DNA from: CAYXVF01 sp964468125
GTDB taxonomy: Bacteria; Myxococcota; XYA12-FULL-58-9; CAYXVF01
Reading direction: 5' to 3'
Assembly: GCA_964468125.1 (NCBI GenBank)
Contig: CAYXVF010000063.1
Span: forward strand, 1 to 37,274
Length of the DNA: 37,274 nt
Program-made: the position numbers and the translations under genes
The notes under the pieces: generated by a model
Seen by the model: only the letters and a program-made list of their open reading frames with translations
What the model was told of the DNA's origin: nothing
The model's database searches: none
In this document: positions 23,120-31,776 of the stretch, piece by piece
How the letters are laid out: every line of letters starts with the position of its first letter
How positions within the stretch are numbered: position 1 is the first letter of the stretch

Positions 23120-26100
23120 ATGCTGAGTCGAACGTTCGCAACCCGGGCCATCGTCGCCATATCTCTCGCGTTCGCCACCGCCTGCGGTGACGACGACAAT
23201 GAAGGTGAAAACAACAACAACGCTTGTCCACCGGGCCAGGTCCGCGAAGGCAACCGTTGCGTGACCCCGGGCAACGGGAACAACAACAACACGAACAACA
23301 ACGAGAACGCGGACAACCCCGGTTGCACGGACACCGACGCCGCGAACTACGACTCGAGCGCGGATGCCGATGATGGAAGCTGTGTCTACGCGGTGACCTT
23401 CTCGGTCGACATGACGGGCTTTGATACCGCCGCAGGCGTCTCCGTCTCGGCAAGCAACGGCGAGACCTATCCGCTGACGGACAGCGGCAGCGACGACATT
23501 TGGACCGGTGTCGGCAACATCGCGAGCGGCAACTACTTCTTCCGCTTCGTTCGGGGCACTGACCCGGAAGACATTCCTCTCGCCTGCAACGACAACCCAG
23601 GCGGCACGTTCACCGAGCGGGGCCTCACCGTCAGCGACGCTCCCACGTCGACCCCCGTCTATCCATTCTCCGAGTGTATTCCCCTCGAGGGACCGCTCAC
23701 TGTCGACACCTATTGGTTCGCCAGCGGTTACATCGGTGATGGAGGGACCGCCGGAAATGTGACCGACGACACGACCGGCTGCCCCACGCGCGCGGGTGAC
23801 CAATTGGGCTCCTGTCACGCGATGACCTACAACGTCAGCTCCGAAGGCTTCGCTGGCATCTTTTGGCAGTTCCCCGACGGTAACTTCACAAACGGAGACG
23901 ATGGGCGGCGTGTCGAGACGACGCTCGACACCCTGACCTTCTGGGCGTGGAGCGACAGCGGCGGGGAGACCGTCGAGTTCATCGCCGGGTCGGATATCGA
24001 TGATTTCAAGGTATCGACAGGAAACAGCATCACGCTGACCAGCACTCCCACGGAATACACGATCGAATTCACCACCAGCTCAGGACTCCTCGTCACACCG
24101 TTCTCCTGGGTGATCGCCGATACGCCAAACAGTGGCAATAGCTACACTTTCTACATCGACGATATAGCTTTGAGCTCCGAGACCATGGTCTCGATACCCG
24201 GCTGCACGGACAGTGATGCGAACAACTTCGATGATACGGCAACGGTCGATGACGGCTCCTGTACGTACGATCTCACCCTTCAGGTCGACATGTCCCAGGA
24301 GACCTTCAATGCCTCCGACGGCGTCTTTGCGACCGGTAGCTTCGGAGCCGATGTGCAGCTCACGGACGGGGACATGGACGACATCTACAGCGGCACGGTG
24401 AGCGTTGCACCGGGGTCATACACGTACAGTTTCTACGTTGGGTCGACTCCTCCGATGAGTGAGATCGTTCCCAGTACGTGCGATGCCGGCGGCGGCGCTC
24501 GCCAAGTCAACGTGGGGCCTGCGCCGGTGGAGCTCGCGGCCGTGCTGTTCGGCGGGTGCCCGAGCGACGTGCTTGGCTGCACCGATCCGGACGCCGCAAA
24601 TTTCAACGCCTCGGCGACCACCGACGACGGAAGCTGCGTCTACACCGTCAGCTTCGCCGTCGACGTGAACATCGCGGTCACCACCGGAGTGCAGGTCGCA
24701 CTCAGCGACGGCACCACGGTCGACCTCGCGGATGGTAACGGCGACGACGTTTGGACCGGCACGGCGGATCGCGCTCCAGGAAGCTACTTCTACCGCTTCT
24801 TGGTGGACGGAACGCCGGAGGTCGTGCCCTTGGCATGCAATGACAACCCGAGTGGTACGTTCAACGAACGTGGTTTCACCATCGTTGACGCACCGGTCGG
24901 ATTGCCGACGACGCCGCTGAATGATTGCGTCCCACTCTCCGCACCCATCGTGGTCGACGACAACTGGTTCGCGAGCGGCTTCATTGGCGATGGCGAAACC
25001 CCCGGCAACGTCACCCAGACGCTCGCCTCTTGCCCGACGCGTGCGGGCGATGAGCTCGGCAACTGCTACAGCGTGAGCTATACGGAAGCTGGACTGGGCT
25101 TTGCCGGCGTGCTCTGGAACTTCCCGGATGGCAACCTGACCGACCTGACTCAGGGCATCCGCGTCGACAACACGCCCAATGTGGTGCGGTTTTGGGCCTG
25201 GGGTGAGAATGGCGGCGAAGTCGTCAAGTTCGTCACCGGAATCGGGGCGCTCGATACGTTCAATGTCGAGCGCGAGTTCACGCTCACCACCACACCGACC
25301 GAGTTCACGCTCTTCATCGGCGGAGAAACCTGGGACAAGGTCGTGGGGCCCTTCGGTTGGGTCGCCGCCCTCACTGGCGGCGCTACGATCGAGTTCTACA
25401 TCGACGATATCACCTGGGAGAATGCGACGGTTGGGTGTACGGACAGCAACGCCAAAAACTACGACGTGAACGCCGTCGCGGACGACGGCAGCTGCACCTA
25501 TGACCTTACCTTCAGCGTCGACATGAGCTGTCCCGACGCTCTCGATGGCTCGAACAACTCAATCGGTGAGTTCACGGGCTTCACCGATGTTCGTATCGCG
25601 GGCCCCTTCAACGGGTTCGCACCGAACATTACGCTCGTGGACTCAGGCTCGGGCAACATCTGGACCATTACGCTGACGGACCTGAATCTGCCGAACGGCC
25701 AGTTCGAGTACTTCTACCTCACCGACAACTACTCCTCGAAGGAGAACCTGTTGGATGAGGTCGGGACGTGCGGTCTGCCCCTGAACACGGACGGAACCAA
25801 CTTTGCGAACCGCGTGATCACGGCGATCAACGGGCAGACCTACAATGACCTCTACGGTCAGTGCGCGACGGATTGCCCGATTCCGACGACCGAGCTCAAC
25901 GAGGCGCTCGATTCAGGACCTGCGGACGGTTTGGTATTCCAGGACGGAGGCAATTCATTCGTCGGGGACATCGCCGGGGCGATCTCGCCGGTTGGCTACA
26001 TCGGGGCGACGAATAACGCGTTTGTCTTCGGCTTCCAACTGCCGAGCAGTCTGCGCCAAGACGACGTGGTCAGCGACGCGGCAATTCGCCTGCGCTTCTT

Positions 26101-27469
26101 CGCTCTGCCGGAAAATGTTCCTGACTTCGGAGCGGATCTGGTCGGGCTCGGCACACGTGACGACCCGGAGATCTTGGCCACAGACTACGACGGATCGACG
26201 ACGGGCACGCTGATCCAGGCCGATTTTCTGAGTGGCGGCACCTACACCCAGGGCGACCTGATCACGACGGACGGAGCTGGAAGCACCGCACTCGTGGACT
26301 TCCTGAATGCGCAGCTTCAGACCGCGGGGACGACGCCCGGCGACTGGGTGTTTTTCCGCTTGGCGCCGAACGGTGCCAACGGAACGGGGGGGAACGCATT
26401 TTGGCAGGTCAACACGGGTAACGAGGGCCTCCCCGAAGCACCGCCCCTGCTCACCTTCACGTCGGATTGCACCACGTGCGACTCCTTTGCCTTGGGGTGC
26501 ACCGCATCCAATGCGAACAACTACGATCCGACCGCGATCGTGGACGATGGGTCTTGCATCTACGATGTGACCTTCACCGTCGACATGGGCTGCCCGGATC
26601 CGGATGATGCGTTCTCGAGCGTGCAGATCACGGGACCCTTCTGCAGCTTCTGCGGCGACATCAATATGGCGGACCAAGGCGGTGGCATTTGGTCGATCAC
26701 CCTCGCCGTGCAGGAGGGTGCGTTCGAGCACAAATTTATCACCGACGGGTTCAGCAGCGAGGAAGATCTCATCGACGACATGGTGGGAGGCGCGAGCTGT
26801 GCGCCGAGGACGGACTTCAGTTCCTTCGCGAACCGACAGGTCGCGGTCGACCGGAACAACCTCGCCTTTGGTGCGGTCTACGGTCAGTGCGCGTCGAGTT
26901 GCTTCGAGGTGGGACTCGTCACCTACGCGGCGGATTCGGCGGACGCGCGGATTCTGGCCAACGGAGGAAGTCCGCTGGTTCAAAACGCGGTCGGACCCGA
27001 GTCCTTGGAGATCGGCGACATCTCGGCTGAGCCATCGGTCATGGTGATCCCGGTTCAAATCCCGACCGTGTCGATGGGCGGATTCACAGAGGGGGATTTC
27101 GATGCGCGCCTGATCAGCATCGTGAATAGCCCGAGCTGGAACGTCGACCTCTACGGCTTGCCCTTCAGAACCGCAGCGGACGTGCTGGCCGGCGATTACT
27201 TCGCCGGTGCGGACGATGCGACCAGCGGTGTGGTCAAGATCGCCGATGATTTCATCACGGCGAGTACGGCTCCCGGATCGGTACGGACGCCGGAGAGCGC
27301 GAGCGCGACTCTCATCGGCTACATCAATGATCAGATCACGGCGGGTGCGGTTGCTGGAGATTATCTGTTCTTCCGATTGAATCCCGACGATACCAACGTC
27401 GGCGGAGCGATCGTGAACGTATTCTCCGCGGACAATCCGGCTGAGTTCCCGAGGCTGCGCCTAAAGTAG
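23120..27469 (+). CDS. giant multidomain surface lipoprotein with five GCTD...DDGSC repeats, probable glycan-binding
   Basis: This 1449-residue protein starts at the ATG at 23120, behind GGGAGG, with a signal ending LAFATAC and then an Asp/Glu/Asn-rich linker. Five copies of a short module GCTD-x-DA-NYD-x-A-x-DDGSCxY begin at residues 68, 361, 486, 772 and 1126, and each introduces a beta-sandwich domain (xFSVDM...). After copies 1 and 3 a second beta-sandwich resembling a carbohydrate-binding module follows (DxWFASGFIGDG..., FYIDDI). Copies 4 and 5 are followed by E-set-like domains (ITGPF..., FANR, YGQC) and DNRLRE-like blocks (VFGFQLPS, DWVFFRLAPNG). No catalytic residues are visible. It is the first gene before a glycosidase remnant, a ROK regulator and GH16, so a surface scaffold that captures beta-glucan is likely. 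SusE/SusF-like in role only. Confidence 0.75.
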   Translation: MLSRTFATRAIVAISLAFATACGDDDNEGENNNNACPPGQVREGNRCVTPGNGNNNNTNNNENADNPGCTDTDAANYDSSADADDGSCVYAVTFSVDMTGFDTAAGVSVSASNGETYPLTDSGSDDIWTGVGNIASGNYFFRFVRGTDPEDIPLACNDNPGGTFTERGLTVSDAPTSTPVYPFSECIPLEGPLTVDTYWFASGYIGDGGTAGNVTDDTTGCPTRAGDQLGSCHAMTYNVSSEGFAGIFWQFPDGNFTNGDDGRRVETTLDTLTFWAWSDSGGETVEFIAGSDIDDFKVSTGNSITLTSTPTEYTIEFTTSSGLLVTPFSWVIADTPNSGNSYTFYIDDIALSSETMVSIPGCTDSDANNFDDTATVDDGSCTYDLTLQVDMSQETFNASDGVFATGSFGADVQLTDGDMDDIYSGTVSVAPGSYTYSFYVGSTPPMSEIVPSTCDAGGGARQVNVGPAPVELAAVLFGGCPSDVLGCTDPDAANFNASATTDDGSCVYTVSFAVDVNIAVTTGVQVALSDGTTVDLADGNGDDVWTGTADRAPGSYFYRFLVDGTPEVVPLACNDNPSGTFNERGFTIVDAPVGLPTTPLNDCVPLSAPIVVDDNWFASGFIGDGETPGNVTQTLASCPTRAGDELGNCYSVSYTEAGLGFAGVLWNFPDGNLTDLTQGIRVDNTPNVVRFWAWGENGGEVVKFVTGIGALDTFNVEREFTLTTTPTEFTLFIGGETWDKVVGPFGWVAALTGGATIEFYIDDITWENATVGCTDSNAKNYDVNAVADDGSCTYDLTFSVDMSCPDALDGSNNSIGEFTGFTDVRIAGPFNGFAPNITLVDSGSGNIWTITLTDLNLPNGQFEYFYLTDNYSSKENLLDEVGTCGLPLNTDGTNFANRVITAINGQTYNDLYGQCATDCPIPTTELNEALDSGPADGLVFQDGGNSFVGDIAGAISPVGYIGATNNAFVFGFQLPSSLRQDDVVSDAAIRLRFFALPENVPDFGADLVGLGTRDDPEILATDYDGSTTGTLIQADFLSGGTYTQGDLITTDGAGSTALVDFLNAQLQTAGTTPGDWVFFRLAPNGANGTGGNAFWQVNTGNEGLPEAPPLLTFTSDCTTCDSFALGCTASNANNYDPTAIVDDGSCIYDVTFTVDMGCPDPDDAFSSVQITGPFCSFCGDINMADQGGGIWSITLAVQEGAFEHKFITDGFSSEEDLIDDMVGGASCAPRTDFSSFANRQVAVDRNNLAFGAVYGQCASSCFEVGLVTYAADSADARILANGGSPLVQNAVGPESLEIGDISAEPSVMVIPVQIPTVSMGGFTEGDFDARLISIVNSPSWNVDLYGLPFRTAADVLAGDYFAGADDATSGVVKIADDFITASTAPGSVRTPESASATLIGYINDQITAGAVAGDYLFFRLNPDDTNVGGAIVNVFSADNPAEFPRLRLK

Positions 27470-27518
27470 AGGACGCGGTGAGGAATGTCCGATCCGAAAC
27501 GTTACCAGGGCGGGGAGC

Positions 27519-28145
27519 GTGCTCCTCGACCTGCTCAGCGCTCTGATGTTAACCGTACCTGTGGCCGCTGCTGCCATCCCCGTCGAGCTCGTCCAGCATG
27601 ACGGTGAATGGCAGCTCCTCCGAGGCGGTAAACCCTGGGAAGTGAAGGGCGCTGCCGGCGGTGGGTCGTTGGCCGACCTCGCGGCAGCCGGAGCGAACAC
27701 CACCGCCGAGATCGGCGGCGAGCGGGTGAAGAATGTGCACCGCCTCTGTCCCGCGATCGACGTCTACGGCATCAACAGCTACGCCGGCGTCGCGTCGCGG
27801 TTGACCGCAAAGGATGGCTGGGGCGGCGTCGCCTGGCAGGACCCACCGAACGATTGGGGCGCGCTTCCGGCTGGCCTGGACCTGCGTGGTGCGTCGCGTT
27901 TGAGCTTCCGGGCAAGGGGCGAGAAGGGCGGCGAGTCCGTGAAGTTCGGTCTCGGGCTCATCGGCCGAGACCCCAAGTACCCGGATACCGCCCGCGTCGA
28001 GAGCGGCGAAGTGACACTGAGTCAGAAGTGGAGACACTTCGTCGTCGACTTGGAGGGTGCAGATCTCGAACGGGTGAAGACCGGGTTCGATTGGGTCGCC
28101 GCCGCACCCGTGACGTTTTATCTCGACTCGGTCCGGATCGAGTGA
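27519..28145 (+). pseudogene. in-frame gutted glycosidase with C-terminal carbohydrate-binding-like domain
   Basis: This open frame of 208 residues begins at a GTG with a signal-like start (MLLDLLSALMLTVPVAAAA). WQLLRGGKPWEVKGAAGGGSL is the opening of secreted GH2-type TIM-barrel glycosidases. The text then jumps from AAAGANT to AEIGGERVKNVHRLCPAIDVYGINSYAG, which belongs far inside the barrel, and jumps again to WGGVAWQDPPNDWG and a beta-sandwich ending FYLDSVRIE. Neither catalytic glutamate region survives. The frame remains open, so a small secreted sugar-binding protein could still be made. I call it a remnant because two separate central segments are absent. Its stop overlaps the ROK gene start (TGATG). 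Confidence 0.6.
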
Positions 28146-29425
28146 TGGTAGACTCGATGCCGAAGAAGGGGAGGGGCTTGTCCAAAGGCCGGATATTCGA
28201 CGCGACCGCGGTGCGAGAAGAACACCGTCGCCTACTCCTGCGCCTCCTCTGGGAAAGCGGAGAGATGTCGCGGGCCGACGTGTCGCGCCAGACCGGCCTC
28301 AGTCGCTCCACCGTCTCCGCCATCGTCAACGAGCTCCTCGACCGCGGTTTGGTCTCGGAGGTGGGAGCCGGAACGTCGAGTGGCGGGCGGCGTCCGATCC
28401 TCCTCGCCTTTAACTACGACGCCTTTACTCTCGCCGGCGTTGATGTAGGGGCGACCCACGTCGGGGTCGTCCTCACGAATCTCCGGTGTGAGGAGAAGGC
28501 CTGGCGGCACGTTTATCATCCCGTGCGCGAAGATCCGGCCGGGACCATCGCGCTGGTCAAGGCGCTGCTTTGGGATGTGCTCGAAGATCCGAACGTCACC
28601 GGCCCGCCACTCGTGGGCATCGGGATTGGCGTACCGTCGCCGGTGGTGAACAGCGAGCCCAATCGAATCAGCTCGATGATTCTGCCGCGCTGGGTTGGCT
28701 TCGACCTGACCGGCGCGGTCCAAAAGGAGTTTCGGGTCCCGGTGCATCTCGACAACGACGCCAACCTAGGCGCCCTCGCCGAGCATTGGTGGGGCGCCGG
28801 ACGCGGGGAGCGCCATTTGGTGTATTTGAAGCTCGCCACCGGGATCGGCGCCGGTCTCATCATCAATGGTGAGGTGTTTCACGGCAAAGCGGGGATCGCC
28901 GGGGAAATCGCGCATACCGCCGTCGAGCCGGCGGGGCCGCGCTGCTTGTGTGGCCAAGACGGCTGTCTTGGCCTCGTGACCGGCACCGGAATGCTGCTTC
29001 GCCGGGTTCGTGAGCGGATTCAGGCGGGTCAGCCTTCGTGCCTCGATCCGCGGACGCTGAGCACGCAGACGCTCGTCGATGCCGCAATCGCCGGCGACCG
29101 ACTCGCCCTAGAGACGGTGCAGCGCGCCGGACACTTGCTGGGCATTGGGATCGCCAATCTCTTGAACGTGCTAGATCCGGGAATGGTGGTCCTTGGGGGG
29201 GAGCTCACGCAAGCGGGGCCCATTCTCCTCGATCCCTTGATCGAAACCGCGCGTCGACGTGCCTTGTCGACGTCGATCGCGCCCACCCCGATCGTGACCA
29301 CCCAGCTCGCTGACCGCGATATCGCCCTGGGGGCGGCCACTCAGGTCTTGAGTCATGCGCTAATTGATGAGTCGATGTTGATCGATGCCCGTGCGGTCGC
29401 CCGCATCGGCGCGGTGATCGTTTGA
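28145..29425 (+). CDS. ROK-family transcriptional regulator (NagC/XylR-like)
   Basis: This 426-residue protein has an N-terminal winged helix-turn-helix (MSRADVSRQTGLSRSTVSAIVNELLDRGLV, about residues 41-70) followed by a sugar-kinase-fold ROK domain: VDVGATHVGVVL, IGIGVPSPVV, LDNDANLGALAE with Asp205, and the zinc site His257 (GEIAHT) with Cys267, Cys269 and Cys274. The usual glutamate after the last Cys-Leu is glycine (CLG), which may alter sugar binding. ROK repressors respond to a sugar or sugar phosphate. Encoded between glucan-binding and GH16 genes and overlapping the previous stop, it is the probable local regulator, with glucose or a beta-glucan oligosaccharide as a reasonable guess for inducer. 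An in-frame ATG at 28157 is an alternative start. Confidence 0.9.
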   Translation: MVDSMPKKGRGLSKGRIFDATAVREEHRRLLLRLLWESGEMSRADVSRQTGLSRSTVSAIVNELLDRGLVSEVGAGTSSGGRRPILLAFNYDAFTLAGVDVGATHVGVVLTNLRCEEKAWRHVYHPVREDPAGTIALVKALLWDVLEDPNVTGPPLVGIGIGVPSPVVNSEPNRISSMILPRWVGFDLTGAVQKEFRVPVHLDNDANLGALAEHWWGAGRGERHLVYLKLATGIGAGLIINGEVFHGKAGIAGEIAHTAVEPAGPRCLCGQDGCLGLVTGTGMLLRRVRERIQAGQPSCLDPRTLSTQTLVDAAIAGDRLALETVQRAGHLLGIGIANLLNVLDPGMVVLGGELTQAGPILLDPLIETARRRALSTSIAPTPIVTTQLADRDIALGAATQVLSHALIDESMLIDARAVARIGAVIV

Positions 29426-29435
29426 GGAGGAAACG

Positions 29436-30389
29436 ATGAGACGAGCACTGACCCTGCTGACCCTGACCGTTGGATTCGGATGCGCTGAGAGCGAGGGAGA
29501 GACCGTATTTCCCGCGGTCACCTACGTCCAGGTCTTCGCGCAGGAGTTCGACGGCGCGGACGGCGACCCGGTCGACACCTCGGTCTGGAATTTCGACATC
29601 GGCACCGGCCCCAACGGCTCCGGTTGGGGCAACAACGAGCTGCAGTATTACACCGACAGCACCGAGAACGTGTCGCTCGATGGCAACGGCAACCTGAGGA
29701 TCCGCGCTCAGGAGATCCCCATCGCGGAACGCCCCAATTTCGAGAACCGCGCCTACAGCTCGGGCCGCATCACCACCCTTCGCAAGTTCGAGCAACAATA
29801 CGGTCGCTTTGAAGCGCGAATGAAGTTGCCGAGCGGCCGAGGCATGTGGCCGGCGTTTTGGATGTTGGGGAGCAACTTCCCGGAGGACGGGTGGCCCATC
29901 TCCGGAGAGATCGACATCATGGAATTCGATTCGGGAGCGCCGACGATCATTTTCGGCTCCGTACACGGCCCGGCGTTCAATGGGGGCAACGCGATCTCGG
30001 CGGCCTATACACGTGAGGAGGAACGAGCGGATCCCGATTCGCCTCCACGCCTCGTGCGCTGGGACGAGGGCTTTCACGTCTTCGCGGTAGAGTGGGATCC
30101 GAGTCGGATCGCTTGGTTCGTGGACGACGAACTCTTCGCGGTGGTGACCGGAAGCGTTGTTCAGATCTCAGCGCAGGCCAACTGTGAGGCGGGGCGCATC
30201 TCCGAATCAGACTGCGCGAGCTTTGACCGTCGAACGCGGTGGCCCTTCGACCAGCCGTTCTTTTTGCTCTTGAACTTTGCGGTCGGTGGCAATTTTGTAG
30301 GGAACCAAACTCCGCTGCCTGGTGAGCTCCCGGAGGAATTCCTGATCGATTACGTCCGGGTGTTCGAGCGAGCTAGTTTTCAGCAGTAG
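29436..30389 (+). CDS. GH16 endo-beta-1,3-glucanase (laminarinase) lipoprotein
   Basis: This 317-residue protein has a signal ending TVGFGC (lipid Cys16) and a single GH16 jelly-roll domain. The catalytic motif is GEIDIMEFD: nucleophile Glu158, Asp160 and acid/base Glu163, with the extra residue (ExDxxE) that marks laminarinase/lichenase-type members. NELQYYTDSTENV, YGRFEARMKLPSGRGMWPAFWMLG and the closing QPFFLLLNFAVGGNFVG...FLIDYVRVFE are typical of bacterial beta-1,3-glucanases. A strong AGGAGG overlaps the ROK stop codon, showing co-transcription. The 3' end overlaps the convergent lipoprotein gene by 17 bp. It would attack long beta-1,3-glucan outside the inner membrane, releasing oligosaccharides for the rest of the locus. 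Confidence 0.93.
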   Translation: MRRALTLLTLTVGFGCAESEGETVFPAVTYVQVFAQEFDGADGDPVDTSVWNFDIGTGPNGSGWGNNELQYYTDSTENVSLDGNGNLRIRAQEIPIAERPNFENRAYSSGRITTLRKFEQQYGRFEARMKLPSGRGMWPAFWMLGSNFPEDGWPISGEIDIMEFDSGAPTIIFGSVHGPAFNGGNAISAAYTREEERADPDSPPRLVRWDEGFHVFAVEWDPSRIAWFVDDELFAVVTGSVVQISAQANCEAGRISESDCASFDRRTRWPFDQPFFLLLNFAVGGNFVGNQTPLPGELPEEFLIDYVRVFERASFQQ

Positions 30390-31122
30390 TCGCCGCTTCG
30401 ACATCGAGGAGAATGTCCTCCACCGAATCGCCATCGAAGTACACGTTGTCGACCAGCAGCGTCTCGCCGGTGAAGGTCGTGCTGTTTGAAAAGGTCACGA
30501 CGTTGGTGACCCGTGAGAGATCAACGCCTCCGTCCTCAAAATCGGAGAGCGGGATCCACAGCTGATGCCAGTCCGAATCGTTCTGGTACCCATAGGCGGA
30601 GGCGAGCAACGTGACCGAACCGTCTGCATCGGCCATTTGGATCTCAATGTCACTGAAGGAAAGGCGGCCGCCGCCCTTAAACGCGACAGAGAGCGTCTGA
30701 TAGTCCCGAAGGTCTTGCGGGTTGGTCTCGAAGAAGAGTCCTCCACCCCAGAAACCGGCGGCGCCGGTCAGGAAGAACGCGGCGGACACCTCGCCCTGAA
30801 TTCGGTCCGGACGGCGAAGCTGACGGTAGGTGTCCTCAAAGATGAAGTAGTTCCCTCCAGGGCCGCCGCTCGCGTCGTAGACATCGCTGAAGTCGTCGCC
30901 GATGATGCCGTCGTAGAACGGACCGATGGCGAGACGGTCGTCTCCCGGTTGGAAGGGGTCCGGTCCGGGGAGAAAATCGGTGCCCACTCGGTCGGCTTCG
31001 ACCCGGTCAAAGGCTTCTTGATAGATTGAATAGTCGGGATCGTCGAACGCGTCACGACAGCCGGCGAATGCAACGAGTGCCGCAACGACTGCGATGGGTC
31101 CTGCTGAGCGATGCATCATCAT
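30373..31122 (-). CDS. lipoprotein with carbohydrate-binding-like beta-sandwich
   Basis: This 249-residue protein has a signal ending VAFAGC, then about 60 acidic residues, then a laminin-G/CBM-like beta-sandwich: GPGGNYFIFED, FWGGGLFFE, LRDYQTLSVAFKGGG, DWHQLWIPLSDFED and LLVDNVYFD. It has no catalytic motif. Similar sandwich domains occur in the large lipoprotein at 23120 and the remnant at 27519, so it is likely a glucan-binding surface protein. Three consecutive ATG codons make the exact start uncertain. The first (31122) overlaps the preceding stop as ATGA and has GGAAG upstream. It is the last gene of the minus-strand unit that begins with GH1. Confidence 0.72.
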   Translation of the reverse strand: MMMHRSAGPIAVVAALVAFAGCRDAFDDPDYSIYQEAFDRVEADRVGTDFLPGPDPFQPGDDRLAIGPFYDGIIGDDFSDVYDASGGPGGNYFIFEDTYRQLRRPDRIQGEVSAAFFLTGAAGFWGGGLFFETNPQDLRDYQTLSVAFKGGGRLSFSDIEIQMADADGSVTLLASAYGYQNDSDWHQLWIPLSDFEDGGVDLSRVTNVVTFSNSTTFTGETLLVDNVYFDGDSVEDILLDVEAATTAEN

Positions 31123-31769
31123 CCGGCTTCCTCCTCGTCTTCATCCTCTTCCGGCTCGAACTCGGGCGGGAAGATCGGATCGTTGCCGCCTTGGACCGCG
31201 ACCTGTTGCACGTCGCCATTCTCATCGACGTATTCGAGTAGCACCCAGTTTCCCTGAACATTTCCGCCGAGCAGCTCGATCGCCAGATACGAGGGTGTTG
31301 CGAGGCGGGCAAAGCTGACGCCGTCACCGGTGAGGTCGAGGAGGGTTCCGGGGTAGTTGCTCAGCACCGACTGGTACGCCGCGATCGCCTGGAGACGGAC
31401 GTCGTCGGGATCCGTGTCGTCGGTGAACTCGCTCGTTTCGTAGATCCCCTGCAGACCTACCGCGGCGAAGTATTGAGCGACACCGGGATCGATCGGCCCT
31501 TCATTGGCAAGGATCGTGCCGAAGGCGTAGTAGGTGGCGGTAGAGGAGCCGACCTCGCTGATCGCGAACGCTTCCGTATCGTCGGCAATGCCGGTCGAAA
31601 CGAATGGATTGTTCGGGTCTCGAAGGATCGAGTCGCTCGGTGCGACGCCCGAATCGGGCCGGAAGAACTCGTACCGAAGCGCGAGCAGGTCGATCGGGAA
31701 ACGCGGGTCCGGCGCGTCGACGCCGCAGCCGAAAGAGCAAAGAACGAGGATGAGTGTCAGCCGATGCAT
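31119..31769 (-). CDS. lipoprotein of unknown function
   Basis: This 216-residue protein has a lipoprotein signal (MHRLTLILVLCSFGC). I do not recognise the family. Visible features are the pairs DDTEAFAISEVG and SSTATYYAFGTILANEGP, a helical region DVRLQAIAAYQSVL, LARLATPSYLAIELLGGNV, and a strongly acidic C-terminal tail (EPEEDEDEEEAG). The ATG at 31769 is preferred over an upstream ATG at 31787 because GAGG precedes it and the hydrophobic signal then starts at once. It sits between the enzyme-barrel fusion (7 bp gap) and the CBM-like lipoprotein (overlap), so it may be an accessory of the fusion protein at the outer membrane. Confidence 0.68.
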   Translation of the reverse strand: MHRLTLILVLCSFGCGVDAPDPRFPIDLLALRYEFFRPDSGVAPSDSILRDPNNPFVSTGIADDTEAFAISEVGSSTATYYAFGTILANEGPIDPGVAQYFAAVGLQGIYETSEFTDDTDPDDVRLQAIAAYQSVLSNYPGTLLDLTGDGVSFARLATPSYLAIELLGGNVQGNWVLLEYVDENGDVQQVAVQGGNDPIFPPEFEPEEDEDEEEAG

Positions 31770-31776
31770 GGTCACC

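Noticed and set aside
23321..26560. Regularly recurring similar sequence suggestive of a repeat array
   Set aside because: The repeats are protein modules (GCTD...DDGSC) with diverged DNA and spacings of 375 to 1062 bp, not a CRISPR array or transposon.
25955..27058. 367-codon minus-strand open frame inside the repeat lipoprotein gene
   Set aside because: Antisense shadow of repeated beta-sandwich coding sequence; no motif.
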